Positions 1 through 8,548 of a DNA stretch of 52,251 nucleotides are shown piece by piece. Origin of the DNA: Candidatus Delongbacteria bacterium (GTDB lineage: Bacteria; UBA4055); assembly GCA_016937995.1 (NCBI GenBank), contig JAFGVM010000008.1, forward strand, positions 1-52,251. The letters run 5' to 3'. The notes under the pieces are model-generated. The model was not told where the DNA came from. It did no database searches and worked only from the letters and a program-made list of their open reading frames with translations. Within the stretch, counting starts at the first letter, position 1; every line of letters starts with the position of its first letter. The position numbers and the translations under genes were made by a program.

Positions 1-2201
1 ACAGACCTCATCTTTTTACCGTGAGCTAAAACCCTGTGCCCTTTGATGATCAGTCCGTTGCAGCTGATACCGTCAATAATTGCGTCAGTGACCGAACCTG
101 TAAAGAAATTCTTTATGCCCCATTCTCCGCTGGCTCCTAGAATAACAAGATCATAACCTTTTGATTCTTTTATGACAGCCGAAACTATCGATCTGCTTTT
201 TGATATTTTTGCCTGACCCAGGATATCAAGATCGCTGATACCGTTTTCGAGAACGGTCATCATTTCTTTTACCTCTTCCGCCGTAGCATCCGTATCGGCA
301 ATTCTTAAAAATGTAACTTCAACTTCAGTATCTGCCGTGATCCGCTTAATTATCTCTATCGTTATCTGAGAATGGTAACCGCCTCCGTAGGGATACAGTA
401 TCCGTTTGATCTTTTTTTCATTTCTAAGCTTTAAAATCGCCACATTTCTCGGAATGATCTCGAGAGCTTTGCAGGCTATACCTCCGAGCATTTTTTTTGA
501 GAGCTGTGATCTGTTCCAGCCGAGTATTACAAGATCCGCATCAACTTCATCCGCAGCTGTTTTTATGGCATGTGCAATATCCCTTGATACAACGGCAACC
601 GGCTCAACAAGGCACTCACAGTTCTTGTTATATTTCTTCACCTCATTTATTACTTCCTCATATTTTGTCATTTCCGATTTTGACTGATCATACTGCGTAT
701 TTAATGGAATTATATCAGGCAGGTTGACAACATGAAGAGGAATAAGTTTTCCCTGTTTTGAAGCGGCAATCTTCCCGCCGAGCTCCAGCAGATATTTTGT
801 CGTTTTCGGACTGGCAATGGGAACAAGAACATTGTAGGTGTCTTCTGAAACAGTATCATCTACTTCTTTAAACTGAAAATCGGGTATGATCTGTGTGGTT
901 ATTCCCTGAGGAGCTTTTTTTAATACAGGCAGAACAACGAGATAATAAACTATCCCGCAAGCAATGAAGATCAAAGCAGCTATTAAGGCAGTTAAGTTTG
1001 TCTTTAGGAGGAGAGCTACTAGAAAGAGGTTTATTATTATTCCGAGAATAGGGGTTATCGGGTAAAATGGTGCCTTAAAAGCTCTTTTTTTATCAGGCAA
1101 TTTCTTTCTGAAAATGATAAGGGCAACATTGACAAGGCTGTATCCTGTTAAAGCAAAAATACTTGTCACAGTAGAAATATTTTCAAGATTTTTCAGAGCT
1201 GTAGCGATAACTACAATTCCTGCCACCGATAATATCGAAAATACAGGAGTTTTGGTTTTTTTATTTATGTTCTTGAACACTGATGGAAGTTTTCTGTCTC
1301 TCGCCATTGCGAACGATGTTCTTGAGCCGGCCATCATAGCTGTATTAATGGATGAAACGGTCGCAAGTATGCCTGCCGTTGCAAAAATATATCCGCCAGC
1401 TCTTCCGGCAATTTTTATCGAAGTATCGATCAGGGGGGTGCTTGTAACTGAAGGGATAAGGTCATTCCAGTTCATAACTGATGTGCCTATGAAAAACACA
1501 AGTGTTTTGATCACGATCACCAGTATAAGCGAAAACATTATTGCTCTCGGGATAGTTTTCTCAGAATTTATTACCTCTTCGCTGGCAGTCGTTATCAGAC
1601 CATAGCCTATGTATGTCATATACAAAAATCCCATGGCACCCAGCATTCCCGACATTTCTTTTGTAAAAAACGGCCGCTGATTTGACATTTCGGAGTAGAA
1701 AATTCCGTAGATTATGTATGAAATCAGGATTGCGAGAAGGATTGTAGTGATAATATTCTGAAGATTTCCTGAATGTTTCATTCCTTTTATGTTTGTATAG
1801 GTAATATATATTATAAGACCGTAAGCACCTACAGTCTGAGGTATGAACGGTATAATGTAATTAAGAAAAGTGCCGAATCCCAGAGCAAAAAGACCGCACG
1901 ACATTGAGTACCCGATCCAGAAACCCCAGCCCGTTACGAAAGCGAGAATTCCGTCGCCTGTAGCTTCTCTAACATAAGCATAACCGCCTCCTGCAGTAGG
2001 AATGATCGTAACAAGTTCTGCGAACGAAAATGCAGTAAGCATCGCCGCAATACCGGCAAGGAAGATCGCAAGAGAGGAACTCGGTCCTGCAGCCTCGAAA
2101 CTCGTTCCGGCAAGAACAAATATAGCGGAACCGATCATTGTTCCTGCACTTATGTTCACCGCTGAAAAGAAACCTAGTGTTCTGTCAAGTTTCTGCCTCA
2201 A
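1..2201 (-). CDS. APC-family amino-acid permease fused to universal-stress-protein domains (partial)
   Basis: The reverse strand is open from a TTG at 2201 to the window edge, 733 codons without a stop, so the C-terminus is missing. TTG is chosen because GAGGAG sits seven bases upstream and the next residues (LRQKLDRTLGFFSAVNISAG) start the typical APC fold. Residues 1 to about 420 hold roughly twelve hydrophobic segments, with the permease motif ISAGTMIGSAIFVLAG near the start. Two cytoplasmic UspA-like domains follow, about 450-590 and 600-730. The second has the nucleotide-loop pattern GASGEWGIKNFFTGS. The family imports or exchanges amino acids; USP domains bind ATP or AMP and probably regulate the carrier. 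Substrate cannot be read from the sequence. It is divergent from the sensor gene at 2421. Confidence 0.88.
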   Translation of the reverse strand, partial: MRQKLDRTLGFFSAVNISAGTMIGSAIFVLAGTSFEAAGPSSSLAIFLAGIAAMLTAFSFAELVTIIPTAGGGYAYVREATGDGILAFVTGWGFWIGYSMSCGLFALGFGTFLNYIIPFIPQTVGAYGLIIYITYTNIKGMKHSGNLQNIITTILLAILISYIIYGIFYSEMSNQRPFFTKEMSGMLGAMGFLYMTYIGYGLITTASEEVINSEKTIPRAIMFSLILVIVIKTLVFFIGTSVMNWNDLIPSVTSTPLIDTSIKIAGRAGGYIFATAGILATVSSINTAMMAGSRTSFAMARDRKLPSVFKNINKKTKTPVFSILSVAGIVVIATALKNLENISTVTSIFALTGYSLVNVALIIFRKKLPDKKRAFKAPFYPITPILGIIINLFLVALLLKTNLTALIAALIFIACGIVYYLVVLPVLKKAPQGITTQIIPDFQFKEVDDTVSEDTYNVLVPIASPKTTKYLLELGGKIAASKQGKLIPLHVVNLPDIIPLNTQYDQSKSEMTKYEEVINEVKKYNKNCECLVEPVAVVSRDIAHAIKTAADEVDADLVILGWNRSQLSKKMLGGIACKALEIIPRNVAILKLRNEKKIKRILYPYGGGYHSQITIEIIKRITADTEVEVTFLRIADTDATAEEVKEMMTVLENGISDLDILGQAKISKSRSIVSAVIKESKGYDLVILGASGEWGIKNFFTGSVTDAIIDGISCNGLIIKGHRVLAHGKKMRS

Positions 2202-2420
2202 AATCCGCTCCTCTTGTTAACAAAGAATTATAAGGATTGCGGTAATTTTTTTCAACTAAAAAAAAACAGGTCGGTTTTCCGATCAGACCAATCGCGAATT
2301 ATTGAAACAATTATTTCATTTTATGCATCCGGATATCAAATTGCACTTTCCTTTTGTTTTGTAAAACGAATATATAAGTATTATATTGCTTTTATTATTA
2401 ACGATCGCAGATAACACCAT

Positions 2421-5204
2421 ATGAAAACATCAGAACACGCAGACAGGACCGAGAAGCTGGTCGGTATCAGAGCTGAGGATATCCACAAATGGATAGACGG
2501 GTTCTTTGATTTTGACGGATTTGAAGATTTCCTTCGTTCAGAGAAACTTACCGGTTATGATCCATATGACCATAGAAAATTCAGGCATTGTATTGAAGCT
2601 TTGGATGAAGCATACCAAACTTTTGCGGATAAATACACCAAAGAGCAGATAAAAGCTGTCTTTGAATCACATATCAAGGATGATTACAACGGATATATTC
2701 CCCACAGAGAAGATTTTGAGAACGGTACTTTCACTGAGCATTACCATGAAAATGATGGCAGGGAAGAAAGTGAATCGATCCTGAGTGAAACTGAACTTTC
2801 GGATTATTTCAAAGGTAAATTCTATACTCAGAGTAAGAAAAAGAATAAAAAAATTACTACCGGTTTTCAGTTAAGGATCGTTCTACCGACAATTCTGGCT
2901 ATAATTTTATTCGTATCGTCAGTTTTTACAGTGATACTACCGGTTTTCAGAAGCAATATGCTCGAAAGAAAGAAAGAAATGATCAAAGAACTTACTGCAG
3001 CCGCTATAAGTGTCATTGAATTTAACATCGACTTGGAAAAGAAAGGAACTCTTACGAGAGAGGAAGCTCAGAATAAATCGATCATTGAAATAGAAGCCAT
3101 GAGATATGGTGATGAGAACAAAGATTATTTCTGGATCACTGATATGTACCCGAGAATGGTAATGCATCCCTATAGAACTGATTTGAAGGGACAGGATCTT
3201 TCAGATTTTAAAGATGTCATGAACAAGAGTGGAAAATATCTCTTTGTTGAGTTCGTAAAGATCGTAAAAGCTCAAAAAGAGGGATATGTAGAATATCTCT
3301 GGCAGTGGAAAGATGATGAGAGCAGGGTCGTTCCAAAGCTTTCTTTCGTTAAAGGTATTCCTGAATGGGAATGGATCATCGGTACAGGTGTATATATTAA
3401 TGATGTAGAAGATGAGATAGCACTTCTTTCAAAAAATATAACGATAATATTTTCATTCATTGCCGGACTTTTAATACTGATATTGACCTATGTGATCTTC
3501 CAGAGCAGGAGAATAAACAACGATCTTCTAAAAGCTGATGCGGGTCTTATTGAAGCTAAAGACAGGTATAAAGCATTAGTAGAAGCATCAAATGAAGGTC
3601 ATATACTTGAAGTCGAAGGTGAAAATGTCTATTCAAATTTCACTTTGCAGAAAATGCTCGGATACAGCGGAAAAGAGATATCCTCTATGAAAACAGTGGA
3701 TCTTTTAGTCCCGGATTCCAAAGTAAATGAAGAAGGTCTGAATCATCTGAAGAAACTTTCTTCAGGGAAAACTATGTCAGGTGAATTTGAAGCTCAGGTA
3801 TTAACAAAGACCGGAGAGATCCTGGATGTAGTCATCACAACTGCAAGGATATTCTTTCTGAAAAAGAAAGGTCATGTGATCTCAGTCAGAAAAATATTGA
3901 GAAAGAAATCCAATGATATGATGATCTCCTACAGTGGAAACCAATATAATCCCGGAAGTATTTTTGCAACAAAGAAGGTCAAAGATATCTGTAGAAAAAC
4001 CACCGAAGAAGACAAGTCTGACACAGAGAAGATTTCATCAGAAACACCGGTATTTGAAGCTCTCGAAGTAATGAAGAATTCTGAAAGAGACAATCTAAAT
4101 GTTATTGATGAAAACGGAAAGATCATCGGAATTGTAGGCTATTATGACATCGCAATGATGTACTCTGGATTGCCTACAGGAATGCTTTTTGAAATTGAGA
4201 ACAGTGAAAATGTAGGTCATGTTATAAGAACTCTCAATAGATTACCGGACCTTATCAAGGAAATGACAGCACAGGGGATAAGATCTGACACTCTCCGGGA
4301 AACTATAAGTAAGATGTATACTGCTGCAATTAAGTTATTTATAAAAATATCTTTAGAAGAATCAGGAGAACCTCCAGTTAAATTTGCATTTCTTTCTCTC
4401 GGAAGTACAGCAAGACAGGAAATGACAATGTTCTCCGATCAGGATAATGCACTGATATTTGAAGATACACAGGATATAGATAAAGCTAAAAAATATTTCA
4501 TCAGGTTTGCCGATAAAGTATGTACAAAGCTGAATAAAGCAGGTTACCCGTTCTGTCCGGGTGGAATTATGGCAGTAAACCCAAAATGGTGCCTGTCATT
4601 GACAGAATGGAAAGATAATTTCACCGAATGGATCGAAAATGCAACACCGGAATCGATCTTAGAGATCAATGTCTTCTTTGATATTCGTTGTGACTACGGA
4701 GAAGAAAAATTAGTTACGGATCTTCAGGATCATATCAAAGAAAAAACAGAGCAGAACCCGGCATTTTTCATAAATTTTGCCCAGAATTGTCTAAGATACA
4801 GAGAACCTTTGAATCTTCTCGGAAGGATCAAAGCCGAAAGCAAAGATGGAGCTAAAACTTTCAATATTAAGGATAATTTGATCCCGATAGTAAATTTTGG
4901 CAGATTATATGCGCTGAAGAACCATGTAACCGAACCGAGTACGGTCAAAAGATTACATGCTCTTTATGAAAAAGATATTCTAAAGGATAAGGAATATCAT
5001 GAAATAGTGTATGTATTCAATCATTTATGGCATTTAAGATTTTATAATCAGATAATATCTCATTCAGAGTTGAAAAAAGCAGATAACGAGCTTGATCTTG
5101 AGCAGTTAACAGATATTGAGAGATTGAATTTAAGGAATGTGCTGGCGGAGATATCGAATTTCCAGGCAAGGATCAGTAGCGATTTTCTGGATGGAACAAT
5201 GTAG
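2421..5204 (+). CDS. Membrane sensor: unknown N-terminal domain, Cache, PAS, CBS, DUF294 nucleotidyltransferase
   Basis: 927 residues. Residues 1-110 form a soluble conserved-looking module (EDIHKWIDGFFD, HIKDDYNGYIP) that I cannot name. TM1 is at about 150-176 and TM2 at about 338-360; between them is an extracytoplasmic single-Cache domain (DYFWITD, GTGVYINDV). A PAS-like domain covers about 380-490 and one CBS motif about 540-585. The C-terminal half is a DUF294 putative nucleotidyltransferase: GSTARQE (661-667) followed by D673 and D675 fits the GS-x-R-x-E/DxD pattern of GlnD-like enzymes, then a DUF294 C-terminal helical domain. It probably senses a periplasmic ligand and transmits the signal to nucleotidyl transfer, but the target is unknown. 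No clear Shine-Dalgarno is seen. The TAG stop lies at the start of a palindromic element (5206-5223). Confidence 0.85.
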   Translation: MKTSEHADRTEKLVGIRAEDIHKWIDGFFDFDGFEDFLRSEKLTGYDPYDHRKFRHCIEALDEAYQTFADKYTKEQIKAVFESHIKDDYNGYIPHREDFENGTFTEHYHENDGREESESILSETELSDYFKGKFYTQSKKKNKKITTGFQLRIVLPTILAIILFVSSVFTVILPVFRSNMLERKKEMIKELTAAAISVIEFNIDLEKKGTLTREEAQNKSIIEIEAMRYGDENKDYFWITDMYPRMVMHPYRTDLKGQDLSDFKDVMNKSGKYLFVEFVKIVKAQKEGYVEYLWQWKDDESRVVPKLSFVKGIPEWEWIIGTGVYINDVEDEIALLSKNITIIFSFIAGLLILILTYVIFQSRRINNDLLKADAGLIEAKDRYKALVEASNEGHILEVEGENVYSNFTLQKMLGYSGKEISSMKTVDLLVPDSKVNEEGLNHLKKLSSGKTMSGEFEAQVLTKTGEILDVVITTARIFFLKKKGHVISVRKILRKKSNDMMISYSGNQYNPGSIFATKKVKDICRKTTEEDKSDTEKISSETPVFEALEVMKNSERDNLNVIDENGKIIGIVGYYDIAMMYSGLPTGMLFEIENSENVGHVIRTLNRLPDLIKEMTAQGIRSDTLRETISKMYTAAIKLFIKISLEESGEPPVKFAFLSLGSTARQEMTMFSDQDNALIFEDTQDIDKAKKYFIRFADKVCTKLNKAGYPFCPGGIMAVNPKWCLSLTEWKDNFTEWIENATPESILEINVFFDIRCDYGEEKLVTDLQDHIKEKTEQNPAFFINFAQNCLRYREPLNLLGRIKAESKDGAKTFNIKDNLIPIVNFGRLYALKNHVTEPSTVKRLHALYEKDILKDKEYHEIVYVFNHLWHLRFYNQIISHSELKKADNELDLEQLTDIERLNLRNVLAEISNFQARISSDFLDGTM

Positions 5205-5205
5205 C

Positions 5206-5223
5206 GGCGTAATTTATTACGCC
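5206..5223. repeat. Palindromic intergenic element, GTAG-prefixed
   Basis: GGCGTAAT and ATTACGCC form an 8-bp stem around TT. The preceding GTAG (5201-5204) includes the stop codon of the sensor gene. Similar in design to the elements at 7099, 34405 and others. Confidence 0.7.
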
Positions 5224-5244
5224 TGGAACATCCAACATACAACA

Positions 5245-5260
5245 TCCCGATAAATCGGGA
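5245..5260. repeat. Palindrome TCCCGAT/ATCGGGA
   Basis: Perfect 7-bp arms around AA. A second copy with the same arms is at 12075-12092. The 347-base gap 5205-5551 holds this element, two other palindromes (5206, 5296), a candidate promoter (5420) and an operator-like inverted repeat (5496); I see no gene in it. Confidence 0.7.
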
Positions 5261-5295
5261 CAGGCAGGAATGTTCAATTTACAAGGATTCAGTAC

Positions 5296-5315
5296 AGACG
5301 CGATTTATCACGTCT
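5296..5315. repeat. Palindrome AGACGCGAT/ATCACGTCT
   Basis: Nine-base arms around TT with one mismatch. Nearly the same sequence occurs at 34409-34428, where the arms pair perfectly, so the two are copies of one element. Confidence 0.65.
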
Positions 5316-5419
5316 AACCACACACACGAAAAATTTTTTTTACAGGAAGATGGGAAGATAAGGAAGAATGTAGGGGTTTAAAATATGTAACACGACACCA
5401 TTTCCCCTACCTATTTTAT

Positions 5420-5448
5420 TTGTTAAAATCGTATTTTTATATTATATT
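5420..5448 (+). promoter_or_regulatory. Candidate sigma70-type promoter for the PqqD cluster
   Basis: TTGTTA, a 17-base spacer, then TATATT, in a very AT-rich stretch about 100 bases upstream of the first cluster gene. AT-rich background makes chance matches likely. Confidence 0.35.
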
Positions 5449-5495
5449 ATAATCCCTAAGCATATTTAAATTGGTCAATCAAAAAAAATAAATTG

Positions 5496-5519
5496 AACGA
5501 AAACAGCAAAATTTTCGTT
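5496..5519. promoter_or_regulatory. Operator-like inverted repeat upstream of PqqD gene
   Basis: AACGAAAA and TTTTCGTT are perfect 8-bp arms around an 8-base centre, 32 bases before the PqqD start codon. It is not of the GTAGGG palindrome type, so it may be a regulator site or a 5' leader hairpin for this cluster. Confidence 0.35.
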
Positions 5520-5551
5520 TACACTGAAATAAAAGAATACTTGGAGATAGT

Positions 5552-5794
5552 ATGGACAGAGATAAATTATCAGTACTAGCTATAAGTGACAGCGGATTCA
5601 TTTTTGATCCGGTGACAGGTCATTCATATACTGCAAATGCAACAGGATTAAGAATTTTTGAATTACTTAAAGAAGATAAGTCAGAAGATGAGATAAAAAG
5701 TATTCTGATGGAAGAATTTGAAACAACAGAAGATGAAGTCAGTGTAGATGTGGATGATTTTATTGAGAATTTGAAAAAATATTTTCTCGTGTAA
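5552..5794 (+). CDS. PqqD-like small protein
   Basis: 80 residues, the usual size of a free-standing PqqD. FIFDPVTGHSYTANATGLRI, then a helical region with a hydrophobic ELLKEDKSEDEIKSILMEEF and an acidic C-terminal helix (VDVDDFIENLKKYFLV), matches the PqqD winged-helix fold, in which the central 'N-x-T-G' turn is characteristic. PqqD proteins bind a peptide or substrate and hand it to a modifying enzyme (RiPP recognition element). GGAG stands five bases before the ATG. It leads a co-directional series with an ATP-grasp ligase and a decarboxylase. No radical-SAM enzyme and no obvious precursor peptide are next to it, so its partner is unknown; it may act with the ligase. Confidence 0.75.
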   Translation: MDRDKLSVLAISDSGFIFDPVTGHSYTANATGLRIFELLKEDKSEDEIKSILMEEFETTEDEVSVDVDDFIENLKKYFLV

Positions 5795-5836
5795 GAAAAT
5801 ATTTTTAGTGGTAAGTGATAAGTGGCAAGTGGTCAG

Positions 5837-5870
5837 TTCGTATGGGCACAATATATTGTGCCCATACGAA
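5837..5870. repeat. 34-nt perfect palindrome
   Basis: Two 17-base arms (left arm TTCGTATGGGCACAATA) are exact reverse complements with no loop. Just upstream, 5807-5836 is a run of imperfect AAGTGG-type direct repeats. It lies between the PqqD and ATP-grasp genes. Confidence 0.8.
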
Positions 5871-5887
5871 CCACAACAAACATGAAT

Positions 5888-5913
5888 GTAGGGAACGCCT
5901 AACAGCCGTTCCC
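5888..5913. repeat. GTAGGG-prefixed hairpin
   Basis: GTA followed by arms GGGAACG and CGTTCCC. Same design as the elements at 12110 and 34324. Confidence 0.65.
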
Positions 5914-5928
5914 ATAAATGCAAAAAAA

Positions 5929-5965
5929 GATTGCCACGGATTGTTCACCAATCCTCGCAATGACA
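5929..5965 (+). repeat. GATTGCCACGG...CGCAATGACA element, copy A
   Basis: Nested inverted repeat: outer TTGC/GCAA, inner GGATT/AATCC. It ends 11 bases before the ATP-grasp start codon. Other copies are at 7139, 12197 and 34444, all in the same orientation relative to the downstream gene. Confidence 0.8.
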
Positions 5966-5976
5966 TAGGAAAAAGT

Positions 5977-7014
5977 ATGAAAATAGTCGTAGCAGTCAGC
6001 GGTATTAACGCAGTGGACAACCCGGGTCCGGGAACAGGGATCTGCAAAGCATTGAAAGAAAGTGATCTTGATATAAGAACTATCGGATTGGCTTATGATG
6101 CTATGGAACCCGGCGTTTACATGGACAACATTATTGATAAAAGTTATATCATGCCATATCCATCCGGCAGTAGAGAAGCTTTTATCGAAAGGATCAAGCA
6201 TATACATTCAGTAGAAAAAATAGATGTTATAATATCAGCTTTAGACGCAGAATTACCAATCTATATGGATATAGAACCGGTCCTTCAGGAACTTGGAATA
6301 AAGATGCTGATCCCTACAAAGGAAATGTTCAAAACAAGGGATAAGCTGAGGCTGAAAGAATTGGCGGAAACGATCGGTGTAAAAGCTCCCGAATACAGAA
6401 GCTGTACTTCTATCAGAGATCTTCATGATTCAACAGAGAATGTCGGATTTCCATGCATGGTAAAAGGTCCGTTCTACGAAGCTTTCAAAGCAAATAATAT
6501 CTCTGAAGCGGAAGGTTACTTCCATAAGATAGCAATGGCATGGGGCTATCCGATCATCGTACAAAAATTCATTACAGGTGATGAGTATGATGTCATCGGT
6601 TGCGGAGACGGGAAAGGGAACGATATAGGTGTTTTTGCGATCAGGAAAATGACGATCACAAAACTCGGAAAGGTCTGGAATGCGGTTAGCATAAAGAATG
6701 AAAAGCTCATCGAAGCAACAAGGAAGGTAGTTAAAGGTCTTTCCTGGAGAGGTGGATTTGAGTTTGAAGTTCTGGTCGAAAGTTCATCGCAGGATATTTA
6801 TGTACTTGAGATTAATCCAAGATTTCCCGCATGGGTTTATTTTGCAGCGGGATGCGGTATAAATCTTCCAGAGAGAATGGTGAAACTTCTGCTGAATAAG
6901 GAGTATGAAACAAATTCAAATTACGACAGTGGAAAATTAATGATAAGATTCACAAATGAAATGATCAAAGATATAAAGGATTTTGAACAAATATCGACAA
7001 CAGGGGAAACATAA
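5977..7014 (+). CDS. ATP-grasp ligase (PylC/CarB-like)
   Basis: 345 residues from the ATG at 5977, chosen because AGGA lies six bases upstream and because earlier in-frame codons run through the palindromes and repeat A. Residues 1-115 are a pre-ATP-grasp Rossmann-like domain (NPGPGTG at 15-21). The ATP-grasp core follows, with KGPFYEA near 163, basic and acidic ATP and metal residues in GDEYDVIGCG (201-210) and the hallmark LEINPRFP (277-284), where Glu and Asn bind magnesium. Enzymes of this type join a carboxylate to an amine through an acyl phosphate. Between PqqD and a PLP decarboxylase it probably makes an amide or peptide-like bond in a small molecule; the substrate is not known. Confidence 0.85.
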   Translation: MKIVVAVSGINAVDNPGPGTGICKALKESDLDIRTIGLAYDAMEPGVYMDNIIDKSYIMPYPSGSREAFIERIKHIHSVEKIDVIISALDAELPIYMDIEPVLQELGIKMLIPTKEMFKTRDKLRLKELAETIGVKAPEYRSCTSIRDLHDSTENVGFPCMVKGPFYEAFKANNISEAEGYFHKIAMAWGYPIIVQKFITGDEYDVIGCGDGKGNDIGVFAIRKMTITKLGKVWNAVSIKNEKLIEATRKVVKGLSWRGGFEFEVLVESSSQDIYVLEINPRFPAWVYFAAGCGINLPERMVKLLLNKEYETNSNYDSGKLMIRFTNEMIKDIKDFEQISTTGET

Positions 7015-7019
7015 AGATA

Positions 7020-7044
7020 GGGGTTAGGGATTAGGGGTTAGGGG
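7020..7044 (+). repeat. TTAGGGG tandem, potential G-quadruplex
   Basis: Four G-tracts (4, 3, 4 and 4 G) separated by TTA or ATTA, beginning six bases after the ATP-grasp stop codon. It fits the G3+N1-7 quadruplex pattern on the coding strand. Confidence 0.75.
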
Positions 7045-7047
7045 TTC

Positions 7048-7073
7048 GTAGAGACGTTGCCCTGCAACGTCTC
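7048..7073. repeat. GTAGAGA-prefixed hairpin
   Basis: GAGACGTTGC and GCAACGTCTC pair perfectly over 10 bp around CCT. It could also terminate or attenuate transcription, though no T-run follows. Confidence 0.75.
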
Positions 7074-7098
7074 ACAACACACCACGACCAATAATCCC

Positions 7099-7122
7099 GT
7101 AGGGGCATTATTTATAACGCCC
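7099..7122. repeat. GTAGGGG-prefixed hairpin
   Basis: GGGCATTAT and ATAACGCCC around TT, one mismatch. Confidence 0.65.
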
Positions 7123-7138
7123 GAAAAACGAAAAAAAA

Positions 7139-7173
7139 GATTGCCACGGATTTTAAAAATCCTCGCAATGACA
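7139..7173 (+). repeat. GATTGCCACGG...CGCAATGACA element, copy B
   Basis: Same element as at 5929, with an A/T-rich centre. It ends 22 bases before the decarboxylase start codon. Confidence 0.8.
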
Positions 7174-7195
7174 AACATAAAACACAGGTGACATT

Positions 7196-8548
7196 ATGAA
7201 AAAAGAATATATTAAACCGTACATTAAGAAACAAACAGCCGGAATTATGAATAAATTCGGTGTTTCTTACAATAAAGGTCACAGAGAAGATATTTTAGGT
7301 ATTCCTATCGGGAATTTCACCGATAAATTCGGATCCCCCGTCTTCGTTCTCAGTGAAAAGCTGATCAGAGAAAGATATAGAAAAATATATTCGCACTTTT
7401 CAAGTAAATATCCCAAAGCAAAAATGTCATGGTCGTATAAGACCAATTATCTCGATGCCGTTTGTTCAATAATGCATCAGGAAGGGGAAACTGCAGAAGT
7501 AGTTTCAGACTTTGAATATCAGAAAGCGAGAAGACTGGGAGTTCCAGGGAATAAGATAATTTATAACGGTCCATATAAACCGATAGAATCTTTGAAAGTT
7601 GCTTTCCAAGAAGGAGCAATGGTCAACCTTGATAATTTTGATGAACTTATAAAAGCAGAAGATGCCGCAAAGAGTATTAATAAAAAAGTTCCCGTCGGTA
7701 TCAGAGTGAATATGGACACCGGAGTATATCCTCAGTGGTCAAGATTCGGATTCAATATAGAAAATAACAGTGCATTCAATGCCGTAAAAAGGATCCAGCA
7801 CAGTGAAAATCTTTACTTAGAAGGAATTCATTGTCATATCGGAACTTTCATGCTTGATCCGAATGCGTACAGGGAAGCTGTGAAAAAAGTCGTTGCTCTG
7901 ATGAGAAAGATCGAAATTATGTTCAAAATAAATATCAAATATCTTGATTTCGGTGGAGGTTTTCCTTCAATGAATAAACTGAAAGGAACATATTTACCTC
8001 CTGAAGTTTCAGTTCCACCTGTTGAAGAATTCATTGATGCAGTGGCAGATACCTTATTAGAGGAACTTAAACCGGATGAATATCCTGATGTTTATTTAGA
8101 AACCGGTAGATCTATCATTGATGAAGCAGGCTGGTTGATAACTTCAGTTGATGCAGTGAAAAGGCTTCCCGACGGAACAAAAAGTTATATAATTGATGCA
8201 GGTGTAAATTTATTATATACTTCGACCTGGTACAATTATAAGGTCGAAATTGACAGAGAGCTTCACGGAGCTTATGAAAATTCAGTGATCTACGGACCTC
8301 TCTGCATGAACATTGATGTCGTTGTTGAAAGTGCATTTTTACCACCTTTACCAATAGGTACAAGGCTGATTTTATCTCCAATGGGAGCTTACAATGTTAC
8401 TCAGTGGATGCAATTTATAAGATACAGACCTGCTGTTGCAATGATAATGGAGGATGGTTCACTTGAGGAAATCAGAAGACCTGAAACTCTTGATGATGTG
8501 GTCGGACCTGAAAGAATACCAGAAAAATTAAAGAAGTTTGAGCTATAG
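7196..8548 (+). CDS. Fold-III PLP-dependent decarboxylase (LysA/DapDC-ODC superfamily)
   Basis: 450 residues; AGGTG is five bases before the ATG. The alanine-racemase-like barrel carries the PLP lysine in SYKTN (K82), HCHIGT and GGGFP for phosphate and ring contacts, and ETGRSI. The C-terminal barrel has YGPLCMNIDV, the GPxCxxxD motif with the catalytic cysteine of this family, and GAYN. These features support an active decarboxylase of the diaminopimelate, carboxynorspermidine, ornithine or arginine type. About 35 extra N-terminal residues precede the domain. Lysine biosynthesis neighbours are absent, and a PqqD protein and ATP-grasp ligase lie upstream, so a role in a dedicated secondary pathway is more likely than LysA itself. 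The next gene's ATG follows its stop directly, implying translational coupling. Confidence 0.85.
   Translation: MKKEYIKPYIKKQTAGIMNKFGVSYNKGHREDILGIPIGNFTDKFGSPVFVLSEKLIRERYRKIYSHFSSKYPKAKMSWSYKTNYLDAVCSIMHQEGETAEVVSDFEYQKARRLGVPGNKIIYNGPYKPIESLKVAFQEGAMVNLDNFDELIKAEDAAKSINKKVPVGIRVNMDTGVYPQWSRFGFNIENNSAFNAVKRIQHSENLYLEGIHCHIGTFMLDPNAYREAVKKVVALMRKIEIMFKINIKYLDFGGGFPSMNKLKGTYLPPEVSVPPVEEFIDAVADTLLEELKPDEYPDVYLETGRSIIDEAGWLITSVDAVKRLPDGTKSYIIDAGVNLLYTSTWYNYKVEIDRELHGAYENSVIYGPLCMNIDVVVESAFLPPLPIGTRLILSPMGAYNVTQWMQFIRYRPAVAMIMEDGSLEEIRRPETLDDVVGPERIPEKLKKFEL

Noticed and set aside
2214-2414. Open frame of 66 codons between permease and sensor
   Set aside because: TTG start, no Shine-Dalgarno, sits over the divergent promoter region; no family resemblance.
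5815-5976. Longer N-terminus for the ATP-grasp ligase
   Set aside because: Runs through the 34-nt palindrome and repeat A with no ribosome site; the protein fold begins at 5977.
5206-7173. CRISPR array
   Set aside because: Hairpins differ in sequence, are irregularly spaced and have no uniform spacers or cas genes.
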